A stretch of 64,000 bases of DNA from Pseudomonadota bacterium (GTDB lineage: Bacteria > Pseudomonadota > Gammaproteobacteria > Xanthomonadales > Xanthomonadaceae): NCBI GenBank assembly GCA_023390905.1, contig JAEWBY010000072.1, positions 14,043 to 78,042 on the forward strand. Reading direction: 5' to 3'. Of this stretch, positions 18,622 through 27,074 are shown piece after piece. Both the position numbers and the translations under genes were made by a program. Under the pieces are notes generated by a model. It searched no databases. It worked only from the letters and a program-made list of their open reading frames with translations, and was not told the DNA's origin. Each line of letters starts with the position of its first letter. Position 1 is the stretch's first letter.

Positions 18622-19515
18622 TCAGCGGACCGTGGTGTTTTCCTTGCGTGCGAACAGTTTGCGCACGCCCGCGCCGATCGCGACCACGCCCACCAGCAGC
18701 AGTTTCCAGAACTTGGCCGCCAGCAGGCCGAGCTTGGCGAACAGGCCGGCCTTGGTCGCCAGACCACCGCCGATCAGCGCAGCCACACCGTAGGCCGCGA
18801 CCTTGTCGGTGCTTTCGTTGAAGTCGGCGTAGCGCGAGCCTTCCTTGAACTCGGTCATCGGCAGCAGTTGCTGCATGCCGGTGCGCACCTGCGGCAGTTC
18901 GCTCATGCCGGCCACTGCATTGAGGCTGAGATAGCCATGACGTCCGAGCACGCGGATGTCGTAGTTGAGCGTGCGTCCGGGGCTGCCCTCGAACGCAAGT
19001 TCCTTGGCCCAGTAGAGCTTCTTGGCGCTGGCGTCATAGCGCGGCGGCACCGCCCATCCGATCAGATCGACCGCGCCGTATCCAGCCTCCTTGCGTTCGG
19101 CGTTGGCGTCCTTCGTGCCCTGCTTCATTTCGGAGAGCAGATCGTCGTAATCGATCTTGCTGGCATCCTCATCGGGTACGTAGCCTTCGTCCGAATAGGT
19201 GACCACCACCGCCCAGCTGGCGTCGTCCAGCAGATCCGGCTTCTTCGGCACGATCAGGCCGAGCACCGCGGTGTCCGGCGGATTGCCCCACAGGTCTTCG
19301 AGCACCTTGCGGGCATCGGCCTGCTCCAGATAGCGGAAATCCTTCTGCAGATGGAAACGTGCGTGCGCCTGCGGCACGTCGATCTCGCCTTCCTTGAAAT
19401 GCAGTTGCTCGACCAGCGCGCGTGCGCCGTTGTCCTGTTCTTCCTGCGCCGGCGCGGCGAATGTGGCGCACGCACCCGCGACGGCCAGCAGGCCGCCCAA
19501 CATCCGTTTCAACAT
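18622..19515 (-). CDS. DUF2167 membrane-anchored exported protein
   Basis: 297 residues: signal peptide (about 1-22), an extracytoplasmic DUF2167 domain (LGLIVPKKPD...WAVVVTYSDEGYVPDEDA...YGAVDLIGWAVPPRYDASAKKLYWAKEL), and C-terminal hydrophobic segments (VAAYGVAALIGGGLATKAGLF and LLLVGVVAIGAGV) ending in a basic cytoplasmic tail RKLFARKE. The family is common in proteobacteria with no known activity. ATG at 19515 is chosen for the signal peptide. Confidence 0.88.
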   Translation of the reverse strand: MLKRMLGGLLAVAGACATFAAPAQEEQDNGARALVEQLHFKEGEIDVPQAHARFHLQKDFRYLEQADARKVLEDLWGNPPDTAVLGLIVPKKPDLLDDASWAVVVTYSDEGYVPDEDASKIDYDDLLSEMKQGTKDANAERKEAGYGAVDLIGWAVPPRYDASAKKLYWAKELAFEGSPGRTLNYDIRVLGRHGYLSLNAVAGMSELPQVRTGMQQLLPMTEFKEGSRYADFNESTDKVAAYGVAALIGGGLATKAGLFAKLGLLAAKFWKLLLVGVVAIGAGVRKLFARKENTTVR

Positions 19516-19591
19516 GGCATCCCTCGTCGAGCCCGCGCCCGGCCTGCACGGAATGTGCGGCGCACCCTGCACGGGTACGCCAGTCTAGTCG

Positions 19592-20128
19592 TTATGCGGC
19601 TGTGAGATATCGATCTTTGAGCCGCACGTAGTGTTCGGCCGAGTAGTGCAGGCTCTCGATCTCGCGATCACCGAGCCGCCGCACGAACCGCGCCGGATTG
19701 CCCAGCCACAGTTCGCCTTCGCCCACGACCTTGCCCGGCCCGACGATCGCGCCGGCGCCGACGAAACCGTGCCGCTTCACCGTCGCGCCGTCGAGGATGC
19801 AGGCGCCCATGCCGATCAGGCAGGTGTCCTCGATGGTGCAGGCATGGATGATCGTGCCGTGCCCGATGGTGACGTCGGCGCCAATCAGGGTGGGGTGACC
19901 GGCCTGGTTGTAGGGGCTGTGGTGGCTGACGTGGATGATGGTGCCGTCCTGCACGTTGGTGCGCGCGCCGATGCGGACATGGTTCACGTCACCGCGGATG
20001 ATCGTGCCGGGCCATACGGACGCATCCTCGCCCAGTTCGACATCGCCGATGATCGTGGCCGCCGGATCGACATACACGCGCGGGCCAAGGACGGGAAAAC
20101 GGTCAAGAAAGGGGCGGATAGCGGTCAT
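19592..20128 (-). CDS. Gamma-carbonic anhydrase-family hexapeptide-repeat protein (YrdA/PaaY type)
   Basis: 178 residues forming a left-handed beta-helix of hexapeptide repeats (SVWPGTIIRGDVNHVRIG, NVQDGTIIHVSHH, IGHGTIIHACTI, LIGMGACILDGATV). The three histidines expected to bind zinc are visible in IIHVSHH, IGHG and IIHAC. Family members include active carbonic anhydrases and proteins with no measured activity, so the catalytic claim is by similarity. The start is 49 bases from the start of the divergent aldehyde dehydrogenase gene. Confidence 0.9.
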   Translation of the reverse strand: MTAIRPFLDRFPVLGPRVYVDPAATIIGDVELGEDASVWPGTIIRGDVNHVRIGARTNVQDGTIIHVSHHSPYNQAGHPTLIGADVTIGHGTIIHACTIEDTCLIGMGACILDGATVKRHGFVGAGAIVGPGKVVGEGELWLGNPARFVRRLGDREIESLHYSAEHYVRLKDRYLTAA

Positions 20129-20165
20129 GTCGGCATTGTAGCGATCCCGCGCGCCGCTCCGGCCC

Positions 20166-20177
20166 TACACTCGCGGC
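20166..20177 (+). promoter_or_regulatory. Candidate -10 element for a leaderless ALDH transcript
   Basis: TACACT at 20166-20171 lies six bases before the ATG at 20178. Transcription would start at or next to the initiation codon, leaving no room for a ribosome binding site, and none is seen. The -35 box is not clear. Confidence 0.45.
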
Positions 20178-21584
20178 ATGGATACCGCCACCACGCCTGT
20201 TCCCGATCTCCACGCCACGCTGGGCCAGTTGCAATCGGCCTGGCAGGCGCGCAAACCCGATTACGCGCAGCGCCGCGCGGATCTGCAGCGATTGCGCGAA
20301 GCGCTCAAGCGACGGCTGGATGAAATGGCACGCACGATCGCCGAGGACTTCGGCCATCGTTCGCTGCACGAATCGCGCATCGCCGACGGCATGACGGTGC
20401 TCAACGAGATCGATCATCTGCTCGGGCATCTGCGCGGCTGGATGAAACCGCGCCGTGTCGGCGTGGGCTGGCGATTCTGGCCGGCGCGCGCGGAGATCCG
20501 ATCCGAGCCGGTGGGCGTGGTCGGCGTCATCGCGCCCTGGAATTACCCGGTGAACCTGGCATTGATTCCGCTCGCCACCGCGATCGCGGCCGGCAACCAC
20601 GTGTACCTGAAGCCGTCCGAGCACACGCCGAAAACCACCGAATTCCTGCGCGACCTGCTCGGTGAAGTGTTCCCCACCGATCGCGTCTGCGTGGCGGTGG
20701 GCGGGGCGGACGTCGGCGCGGCCTTCGCCGGGCTGCCCTTCGACCACCTGGTGTTCACCGGTTCCACCGCGGTCGGCCGCAAGGTGATGGCCGCCGCCGC
20801 TCCGCATCTGACCCCGTTGACGCTGGAACTGGGAGGCAAGTCTCCGGCCGTCATCTGCGATGACTATCCGCTGGCACAGGCCGCGGCGCGGCTGGCGACG
20901 GGCAAATGGTTCAACGGCGGCCAGACCTGCATCGCGCCGGACTACGTGCTCGTCTCCGCGGATCGCCGGGACGCGCTGGTCGCCGCGCTGCGCGAGGAGG
21001 TGCGCGCGCGCTACGGCGATCTGAGCAATGCCGGCGATTACACGCGGATCATCAATGCCGGCCAGTTCGCGCGGCTGGAGAATTACCTGGAAGATGCGCG
21101 CCGGCGTGGCTTGCAGGTGGAGCTGCTGGCGCAGGCGCATGATCCCGGCCAGCGTTTGTTCGCACCCACGCTGGTGCTGGAACCGGGCGACGACGCTCGC
21201 GTGATGCAGGAAGAGATCTTCGGCCCGATCCTGCCGATCCGTTCGGTGCGATCGCTCGATGACGCCATTGCCTACATCAACGCGCACGATCGGCCGCTGG
21301 CGCTGTATCCCTTCAGCCATGATCGCGGCAGTGTCGAAAAGATCCTGCGCCATACGCTGGCCGGTGGCGTCACCGTCAACGACACCGTGCTGCATTTCGG
21401 CATCAACGATCTGCCATTCGGCGGCATCGGCCCCAGCGGCATGGGCGCGTATCACGGCCGCACGGGCTTCGACGCCTTCAGCAAGGCGCTGCCGATTCTC
21501 TGGCAGAGCCGCCGCGCCGGCAGCGATCTGCTCAAGCCGCCCTACAGCAAGGTGGCGAGGTTCATCGATTTCATCGTGAGGTGA
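20178..21584 (+). CDS. Coniferyl-aldehyde-dehydrogenase-type NAD(P) aldehyde dehydrogenase
   Basis: 468 residues of the ALDH superfamily. Visible are PWNYPVNLAL, the catalytic glutamate in LELGGKSP, the catalytic cysteine in FNGGQTCIAPDYV, and the C-terminal NDLPFGGIGPSGMGAYHG. The shorter length and the FIDFIVR tail put it with coniferyl aldehyde dehydrogenase CalB and related class-3-like fatty or aromatic aldehyde dehydrogenases. True substrate cannot be read from sequence. It is divergent from the carbonic anhydrase gene, and the spacer between the starts is under 50 bases. Confidence 0.88.
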   Translation: MDTATTPVPDLHATLGQLQSAWQARKPDYAQRRADLQRLREALKRRLDEMARTIAEDFGHRSLHESRIADGMTVLNEIDHLLGHLRGWMKPRRVGVGWRFWPARAEIRSEPVGVVGVIAPWNYPVNLALIPLATAIAAGNHVYLKPSEHTPKTTEFLRDLLGEVFPTDRVCVAVGGADVGAAFAGLPFDHLVFTGSTAVGRKVMAAAAPHLTPLTLELGGKSPAVICDDYPLAQAAARLATGKWFNGGQTCIAPDYVLVSADRRDALVAALREEVRARYGDLSNAGDYTRIINAGQFARLENYLEDARRRGLQVELLAQAHDPGQRLFAPTLVLEPGDDARVMQEEIFGPILPIRSVRSLDDAIAYINAHDRPLALYPFSHDRGSVEKILRHTLAGGVTVNDTVLHFGINDLPFGGIGPSGMGAYHGRTGFDAFSKALPILWQSRRAGSDLLKPPYSKVARFIDFIVR

Positions 21585-21667
21585 TCGGGGCGGGGGATCG
21601 GGATTCGGCCGCCGGCGAAGGCGGCTCAATCGGAAATGGAGGAAGCTGCTGCTGCCTTTCCAATTTC

Positions 21668-21702
21668 CAATTCCGATTCCCGATTCCCGGCTCCCGGCTC
21701 CC
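21668..21702. repeat. Short TTCCCGA/CTCCCGG tandem repeat between genes
   Basis: CCAATTCCGATTCCCGATTCCC then two copies of GGCTCCC: degenerate heptamers of the form GATTCCC. A closely matching block (CCAATTCCCGATTCCCGATTCCC) occurs 29 kb away at about 50888-50925 before the sigma factor gene, so this is a dispersed simple-sequence element of intergenic DNA. Confidence 0.7.
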
Positions 21703-21760
21703 AAATGCGCCGGCTATCATGCGCGCCTGCCATCACCCGGCTCGCCGCCCGGAACACGCC

Positions 21761-22537
21761 ATGAAAATCGCCAGCTGGAACGTCAATTCCCTCAACGTGC
21801 GCTTGCCGCACCTGGAACAGTGGCTGCGTGATGCCTCGCCGGATCTGGTGGGGCTGCAGGAAACCAAGCTGGAGGATGATCGCTTTCCCGATACCGCGCT
21901 CGCCAGCCTCGGCTACCGCAGCGTGTTCGCCGGCCAGAAAAGCTACAACGGCGTGGCGATCCTCTCGCGCGTGCCGGCGCTGGACGTGCAGGTCGGCATT
22001 CCCGGTTTCGACGACGAGCAGAAGCGCGTGATCGCCGCGACCTTCGGCGATCTGCGGCTGGTCAATCTCTATGTGGTCAACGGCCAGGATGTGGGCACCG
22101 ACAAGTACGCCTACAAGCTGCGCTGGCTTGAGGCCGTGCATCGCTGGTTGCAGGAGGAACTGCAACGCCACCCGAAGCTGATCGTGCTGGGGGATTTCAA
22201 TATCGCCCCGGACGAGCGCGACGTGTTCGACCCGAAGAAGTGGGGCGATGACCACATCCTCACTTCGACCGCCGAACGCGAGGCGTTGCGTCGGCTCTGC
22301 GCGCTGGGCCTGCACGATGGCTTCCGCCTGCACAACGATGAAGGCGGCATCTACAGCTGGTGGGATTACCGCATGGGCGGGCTGCGCCGCAATCTGGGCC
22401 TGCGGATCGATCTGACGCTGGTGTCGGACGCATTGCGTGCACAGGCGGTGGCATCGGGCATCGATCGCGAGCCGCGCACCTGGGAACGCCCCAGCGATCA
22501 CGCGCCGGCCTGGGTGCAACTGGGCCAGCCCGCCTGA
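21761..22537 (+). CDS. xthA: Exodeoxyribonuclease III
   Basis: 258 residues of the EEP nuclease family: SWNVNSLNVRLP with the metal-site Asn, the catalytic Glu in LQETKLED, LGDFNIAPDERDV with Asp and Asn, and the C-terminal ERPSDHAPAWV with the general-base His. It repairs abasic sites and 3' blocks in DNA. ATG at 21761 gives the standard MKIASWNVNS start; the longer frame to 21581 runs through the repeat block. TATCAT at 21715-21720 is a candidate -10. A 12-base perfect hairpin follows the gene. Confidence 0.96.
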   Translation: MKIASWNVNSLNVRLPHLEQWLRDASPDLVGLQETKLEDDRFPDTALASLGYRSVFAGQKSYNGVAILSRVPALDVQVGIPGFDDEQKRVIAATFGDLRLVNLYVVNGQDVGTDKYAYKLRWLEAVHRWLQEELQRHPKLIVLGDFNIAPDERDVFDPKKWGDDHILTSTAEREALRRLCALGLHDGFRLHNDEGGIYSWWDYRMGGLRRNLGLRIDLTLVSDALRAQAVASGIDREPRTWERPSDHAPAWVQLGQPA

Positions 22538-22563
22538 CCGGAGCCGTCAGCCCCGACGCATGA

Positions 22564-22593
22564 GCAAAGGCCCGGTTTTCACCGGGCCTTTGC
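22564..22593 (+). terminator. Strong hairpin after xthA
   Basis: A 12-base perfect inverted repeat, GCAAAGGCCCGG / CCGGGCCTTTGC, with a TTTTCA loop, 26 bases after the xthA stop. It has no T-run, so it may act as a transcript-end stabiliser or a bidirectional block between convergent xthA and the GlsB-like gene. Confidence 0.7.
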
Positions 22594-22647
22594 AATGCCA
22601 CGAACCTTGGGTGCGTCTTCGAACGCGCACGCGGTCGCGGCCAAGCT

Positions 22648-22905
22648 TCAGCGCGCGCGTCCGCGCGTGAACAGGTTGACGATCAACAGCAGCACCACGG
22701 CGCCGATGAACGCGGTCACCAGGTACCCGACCCAGCCTCCGCCCAGGCCGAAGCCCAGCGTGGGCAGCAGCCAGCCGCCCAGGAAGCCGCCGATGATGCC
22801 AACCACGATGTTGAGGATGATGCCCTGCGAGGCATCACGCCGCATGACCAGGCTCGCAAGCCAGCCTGCGATGCCGCCGACAATCAAAAAGATGAGGAAC
22901 TGCAT
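22648..22905 (-). CDS. GlsB/YeaQ/YmgE-family stress-response membrane protein
   Basis: 85 residues, three hydrophobic segments with Gly-zipper packing (FLIVGGIAGWLASLVMRRD, GIILNIVVGIIGGFLGGWLLP, GYLVTAFIGAVVLLLIVNLF), ending in a basic tail. This is the transglycosylase-associated/GlsB family of small inner-membrane proteins linked to stress in enterobacteria; the biochemical role is unknown. GGAGA precedes the ATG at 22905. It is convergent with xthA. Confidence 0.93.
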   Translation of the reverse strand: MQFLIFLIVGGIAGWLASLVMRRDASQGIILNIVVGIIGGFLGGWLLPTLGFGLGGGWVGYLVTAFIGAVVLLLIVNLFTRGRAR

Positions 22906-22996
22906 CTGCCTGTCTCCTTCCCGTGTGGACGAGGCCCGAGGGCCGGTTGGATGAGAACTCAGCGACGGTGAAGCCACTGTCATGCAGTGGGGGGCG

Positions 22997-23686
22997 ATGG
23001 CATCCTTGCACGCCCTACATAGCGCGCCGATGGCAGGGATGCACGCTGCCGCGCACCACGTCCGCCTCCGCATGCCCGACAGCCAGAACCCGACCGGGGC
23101 CGATCGCCCGGGACACAATGAATGGATCATCGACCGGTTCCACGTCTGGCTGCGCCCGCATGCGCCGCGCCAGCGTGGCGAGCCCGGCGCCCGCGCCGTG
23201 CTGGGTCCGGCCCTGGGACAGTCGCCGGACGCGCTGCCGATCCGTCGGGACGAGCGCGGCAAGCCGCATCTGGACGCCGCCGCCGGGGAGCAGGCGGTCA
23301 GCTGGAGCCACAGCGGCCATGCCCTGCTGGTGGCGATGGGGCGGGCGCGCGAGCTCGGCGTGGACGTGGAACAGCACCGGGAGCGTCCGCGCATGATGGA
23401 AATCGCCCAGCGGTTCTTCCATCCGAGCGAGCTGGACTGGCTGCGCGCGCAGCCCGACGAACGGCGCAGCCACGCGTTCGTGCGGCTGTGGTGCATCAAG
23501 GAGGCCGTGCTCAAGGCGCATGGACAGGGCGTGTCGTTCGGGCTGGAAAAGCTGGTGTTCGGCGAACGCGATGACGCGTTGCACCTGATCGAGTGCGCCC
23601 CCGGCCTGGGCCATCCGGACCAATGGCGGCTGCACGAATGGGCACCGGCGCCCGGTTATCGCGGCGCGCTCGCCTGGCGCGATTGA
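22997..23686 (+). CDS. 4'-phosphopantetheinyl transferase (Sfp/AcpT-like)
   Basis: About 229 residues. The magnesium and CoA-binding motifs of Sfp-type enzymes are present: SWSHSGHALLVAMG, GVDVEQHRERP and WCIKEAVLKAHGQGVSFGLEKL. It would transfer the phosphopantetheine arm to carrier proteins of fatty acid, polyketide or aryl-polyene synthesis. The start is uncertain: 22982, 22997 (preceded by GGGGGGCG), 23030 and 23072 are all in frame, and the first recognisable domain residues come after 23120. No carrier-protein gene is nearby. The PPTase in xanthomonads can serve secondary metabolism, which is inference here. Confidence 0.85.
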   Translation: MASLHALHSAPMAGMHAAAHHVRLRMPDSQNPTGADRPGHNEWIIDRFHVWLRPHAPRQRGEPGARAVLGPALGQSPDALPIRRDERGKPHLDAAAGEQAVSWSHSGHALLVAMGRARELGVDVEQHRERPRMMEIAQRFFHPSELDWLRAQPDERRSHAFVRLWCIKEAVLKAHGQGVSFGLEKLVFGERDDALHLIECAPGLGHPDQWRLHEWAPAPGYRGALAWRD

Positions 23687-23731
23687 GCCGCCCAGACGCG
23701 CGGGTGACGCAATCAGCCGGCGGGCATCGGC

Positions 23732-23744
23732 GATACTGTCGGCA
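23732..23744 (+). promoter_or_regulatory. Candidate -10 element for a leaderless rsmG transcript
   Basis: GATACT at 23732-23737 is seven bases before the ATG at 23745, with no Shine-Dalgarno sequence between them. This is the same arrangement as at 20166, 30653 and 61268. Confidence 0.4.
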
Positions 23745-24401
23745 ATGAACCAAATCCTGCCTGCCTCCCTCGACGATCGCCTGCGCCAGGGCCTGATCGC
23801 ACTCGAACTGCCTGCCGATCGGCTCGCGCCGCCGCTGCTGGAATACCTGGCGCTGCTGCAGCGCTGGAACCGCACCTACAACCTGACCGCGATTCGCGAT
23901 CCCGGCGAAATGATCACGCGGCATCTGCTCGATTCGCTGGCGATGCAGGGCTTCGTCACCGAGGGCGCGCTGCTCGATCTGGGCACCGGTCCGGGCTTGC
24001 CGGGCATTCCGCTGGCGATCGCGCATCCGTCGCTGCGGGTGACGTTGGTGGAAAGCAATGGCAAGAAGGCGCGCTTCCTGCGCGAAGCCGTGCGCCAGTT
24101 GCGGCTGGACAACGCACGCGTGGCCGAAACCCGTGCCGAGGCGCTGGACGAACCGGCCGCGCATGACGCGCTGACCGCGCGCGCGCTCGACACGCTCGGC
24201 GGAATCATCGAGGTCGGCGGCCACCTGCTCAAGCCCGGTGGAGCGCTGTACGCCATGAAGGGCGTGCGCCCGGACGAGGAGATCGCCGCGCTGCCGCCGG
24301 GCTGGGGGTTGGAGTCCATCCATCGGCTGCACGTGCCGGAACTGGTCGGCGAACGGCATCTGGTGGTGATCCGCAAGCAGGCGGGAGCAGGCCCGGGCTG
24401 A
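23745..24401 (+). CDS. rsmG: 16S rRNA (guanine-527-N7) methyltransferase
   Basis: 218 residues. The family opening YLALLQRWNRTYNLTAIRDP and the target-helix segment MITRHLLDSLA are followed by the SAM-binding motif LLDLGTGPGLPGIPLA and the acidic VTLVESNGKKARFLREA. It methylates G527 of 16S rRNA. rsmG directly before parA-parB is a common chromosomal arrangement near the replication origin, although gidA/mnmG is not seen in the window. Confidence 0.95.
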   Translation: MNQILPASLDDRLRQGLIALELPADRLAPPLLEYLALLQRWNRTYNLTAIRDPGEMITRHLLDSLAMQGFVTEGALLDLGTGPGLPGIPLAIAHPSLRVTLVESNGKKARFLREAVRQLRLDNARVAETRAEALDEPAAHDALTARALDTLGGIIEVGGHLLKPGGALYAMKGVRPDEEIAALPPGWGLESIHRLHVPELVGERHLVVIRKQAGAGPG

Positions 24402-24565
24402 TCGCGCCGGAGCGTGGCGATCCGCGCTAAGCGATTGATCCATCTGGGCCGGTCCGGCGTCGCTGCGTGGGCCGGGGTGAATGGCGCGGTCGGGCCGATT
24501 CGCAGAGCCGCTCCGGACCCCGCATAATCCCCGGTCCCACCGTTTCCCCACAGGCGAGCACCCGC

Positions 24566-25363
24566 ATGGCCCGCATCATCGCGATCGCCAACCAGAAAGG
24601 CGGCGTCGGCAAGACGACCACGGCGGTCAACCTGGCGGCCGCGCTGGCGCGAGCCCCGCAGCGCGTGCTGCTGGTGGATCTGGACGCGCAGGGCAACGCG
24701 ACCATGGGCAGCGGCGTGGACAAGCGCGAGGTGGAGAACTCCACCTGCGACGTGCTGCTGAAGGAAGCCGGTGCGCGCGAATCGATCGTGTCCACCCAGG
24801 AAGGCTTCGACCTGATGCCGGGCAACATCGATCTGACCGCGGCGGAAATCCAGTTGATGGAAAGCGAAGGCCGCGAACTGCGGCTGAAGCAGGCGCTGGA
24901 GGCGGTGCGCGAAGACTACGACTTCATCCTCATCGACTGCCCGCCCGCGCTGTCGCTGCTCACCCTCAACGCGCTGACCGCCGCCGATTCGGTGCTGGTG
25001 CCGATGCAGTGCGAGTACTACGCGCTGGAAGGCCTGAGCGCGCTGGTGGAGACCATCGAAGCGCTCAAGGCGCGGCTGAACCCGGCGCTGGAAATCGAAG
25101 GCGTGCTGCGCACCATGTTCGATATCCGCAACAACCTCGCCAACGCGGTGTCGGCCGAGCTGACCCAGCATTTCGGCGATCGGGTCTTCCGCACCATCGT
25201 GCCGCGCAACGTGCGCCTGGCCGAAGCACCCAGCCACGGCCAGAGCATCGTCGGCTACGACCGCACCTCGCGCGGCGGCGTGGCCTATCTGGGTCTGGCG
25301 GGAGAAATCATTCGTCGTCAGGCGGATCGGAAGAAGCACGTGCAGAAGATGGAGTACGCCTGA
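24566..25363 (+). CDS. parA: Chromosome-partitioning ATPase ParA (Soj type)
   Basis: 265 residues with the deviant Walker A KGGVGKTTTAVNLAAAL directly at the N-terminus (no DNA-binding extension, so chromosomal type), VLLVDLDAQGN, and FILIDCPPALSLLTLNAL. It works with ParB and parS to move replication origins. ATG at 24566 gives the standard MARIIAIANQKGG; CATAAT at 24523-24528 is a candidate -10. Its stop overlaps the parB start (TGATG). Confidence 0.96.
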   Translation: MARIIAIANQKGGVGKTTTAVNLAAALARAPQRVLLVDLDAQGNATMGSGVDKREVENSTCDVLLKEAGARESIVSTQEGFDLMPGNIDLTAAEIQLMESEGRELRLKQALEAVREDYDFILIDCPPALSLLTLNALTAADSVLVPMQCEYYALEGLSALVETIEALKARLNPALEIEGVLRTMFDIRNNLANAVSAELTQHFGDRVFRTIVPRNVRLAEAPSHGQSIVGYDRTSRGGVAYLGLAGEIIRRQADRKKHVQKMEYA

Positions 25364-26262
25364 TGAGTGCGACGAAGAAGCGCGGCCTCGGTCGCGGCCT
25401 GGAAGCCCTGCTCGGCCCGAAGGCGGCCGAAACCGCGCCTCCGGAGGCGCAGCCGGGCGAAGCGCTGCGCACGCTGCCGGTCGGGCAACTGCAGCCGGGC
25501 AAGTACCAGCCGCGCATGGCGATGGATCCGGCCAAGCTCAACGAGCTGGCCGAATCGATCAAGGCCCAGGGCGTAATCCAGCCGATCGTCGTGCGCGAGA
25601 TCTCGGCGGGCCGATTCGAAATCGTCGCCGGCGAACGCCGCTGGCGCGCCTCGCAGGAAGCCGGCCTGGCCGAAGTGCCGGTGGTGGTGCGTGAACTGGA
25701 CGATCGCACCGTCATCGCGATGGCGCTCATCGAGAACATCCAGCGCGAAGATCTCAATCCGCTGGAAGAGGCGCAGTCGCTGCAGCGCCTGATCAGCGAA
25801 TTCTCGCTGACCCATGCCGAGGCCGCCGAGGCGGTCGGGCGTTCGCGCGCGGCGGTCTCCAACCTGCTGCGCCTGCTGGAACTGCCGCCCGCCATCCGCG
25901 CTCTGCTGGAAGCACGCCGCCTGGAAATGGGCCATGCGCGCGCCCTGCTCACGCTGTCGCCGGAACTGGCCAGCAAGCTGGCGTCCGAGGCCGCCGAACA
26001 GGGCTGGTCGGTGCGCGAGGTCGAACACCGCGCCCAGCAGTTCGCCGCCGGCAAGGTGCCTGTTTCCGGACGCCGGGCCAAGCCGGGCAAGGCCGCGCCG
26101 CAGCCGGACATCGCTTCGCTGGAAACCGAACTGTCGGAAAACCTCGGCACCCGCGTGACCATCGCCCACGGCCGTGGCGGCAAGGGCAAGCTGATCATCC
26201 AGTACACGGATCTGGACACGCTCGACGGCGTGCTGGAAAAGCTGCGCGCTCCACGAACCTGA
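25363..26262 (+). CDS. parB: Chromosome-partitioning protein ParB (CTPase, parS-binding)
   Basis: 299 residues: KKRGLGRGLEALLG at the N-terminus (ParA-stimulating patch), LQPGKYQPR and the CTP-binding IVAGERRWRAS, then IENIQREDLNPLEEA, a helix-turn-helix (TQ-like LTHAEAAEAVGRSRAAVSNLLRLLELP), and a C-terminal dimerisation domain (GRGGKGKLIIQYTDLDTLDGVLEKL). It loads as a clamp at parS. No perfect parS site was found in the window by eye; only a half-site occurs within the PPTase gene. Confidence 0.96.
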   Translation: MSATKKRGLGRGLEALLGPKAAETAPPEAQPGEALRTLPVGQLQPGKYQPRMAMDPAKLNELAESIKAQGVIQPIVVREISAGRFEIVAGERRWRASQEAGLAEVPVVVRELDDRTVIAMALIENIQREDLNPLEEAQSLQRLISEFSLTHAEAAEAVGRSRAAVSNLLRLLELPPAIRALLEARRLEMGHARALLTLSPELASKLASEAAEQGWSVREVEHRAQQFAAGKVPVSGRRAKPGKAAPQPDIASLETELSENLGTRVTIAHGRGGKGKLIIQYTDLDTLDGVLEKLRAPRT

Positions 26263-26348
26263 GCCGCCGTGTCCGCGCTGCGTGCGCGCGATCGCGGTGA
26301 GGGGGCTCCGACACAAATCCGACGGCGATCCATTAACCTTCGCGCGCC

Positions 26349-27074
26349 ATGAATGCATCCCCCTCGCTTTCCGTCGTCGTCCCGGTCTTCAACGAGCGCG
26401 ACAACGTCGCGCCCCTGATCGCCGAAATCACCGCCGCACTGCGCGGGCGGGTGGCGTTCGAGATCGTCTATGTCGATGACCAGTCGCGCGACGATACGCT
26501 GGCGGTCCTGCAATCGCTGAAGCCCGACGTGCCGGAACTGCGCGTGCTCCAGCATGAGCGCCAGAGTGGCCAGAGCACCGCCATCCGCACCGGCGTGAAG
26601 GCCGCGCGCGGTGCGTGGATCGCCACGCTCGATGGCGATGGGCAGAACGATCCGGCCGACATCCCGAAGCTGATGGCGGCGCGCGATGCCGGCGAGCCGG
26701 TGGTCAAGCTCTACGCCGGCTGGCGCGTCAACCGCCAGGACAGCGGCAGCAAGCGCTGGGCCAGCCGCTGGGCCAATGCGATCCGCGCGCGCATGCTTCG
26801 CGATGACACGCCCGATACCGGTTGCGGCATCAAGCTGTTCGAGCGCGAGGCGTTCCTGGACCTGCCCTACTTCGACCACATGCACCGCTATCTGCCCGCG
26901 CTGATGCAGCGCGCGGGCTGGAAAACCGTCAGCGTGCCGGTCAACCATCGCCACCGCACGGCGGGCGTGTCCAAGTACAACAATCTCAACCGTGCGCTGG
27001 TCGGCATCCGCGATCTGCGCGGCGTGGCCTGGTTGATCGCGCGGTCCCGGCGCACGGCGGTCCGGGAGTTCTGA
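26349..27074 (+). CDS. Polyprenyl-phosphate glycosyltransferase-like GT2 protein
   Basis: 241 residues of GT-A fold with VVVPVFNERDNVAPLI at the donor site, VYVDDQSRDDT, and LDGDGQNDPADIPKL (the DxD region), plus TGCGIKLFEREAF. It belongs with dolichyl/undecaprenyl-phosphate mannosyl- or aminoarabinosyl-type transferases (DPM1/ArnC-like) but has no C-terminal membrane helices. The stop overlaps the ATG of the LAB_N gene (TGATG), so the products probably work together at the membrane. Confidence 0.87.
   Translation: MNASPSLSVVVPVFNERDNVAPLIAEITAALRGRVAFEIVYVDDQSRDDTLAVLQSLKPDVPELRVLQHERQSGQSTAIRTGVKAARGAWIATLDGDGQNDPADIPKLMAARDAGEPVVKLYAGWRVNRQDSGSKRWASRWANAIRARMLRDDTPDTGCGIKLFEREAFLDLPYFDHMHRYLPALMQRAGWKTVSVPVNHRHRTAGVSKYNNLNRALVGIRDLRGVAWLIARSRRTAVREF

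Noticed and set aside
23364..23373. Half parS-like ACGTGGAACA 1.2 kb before parA
   Set aside because: Only the right half matches; the left half reads GCGTGG instead of TGTTCC. It encodes the conserved GVDVEQH of the PPTase gene, so it is better explained as coding sequence.
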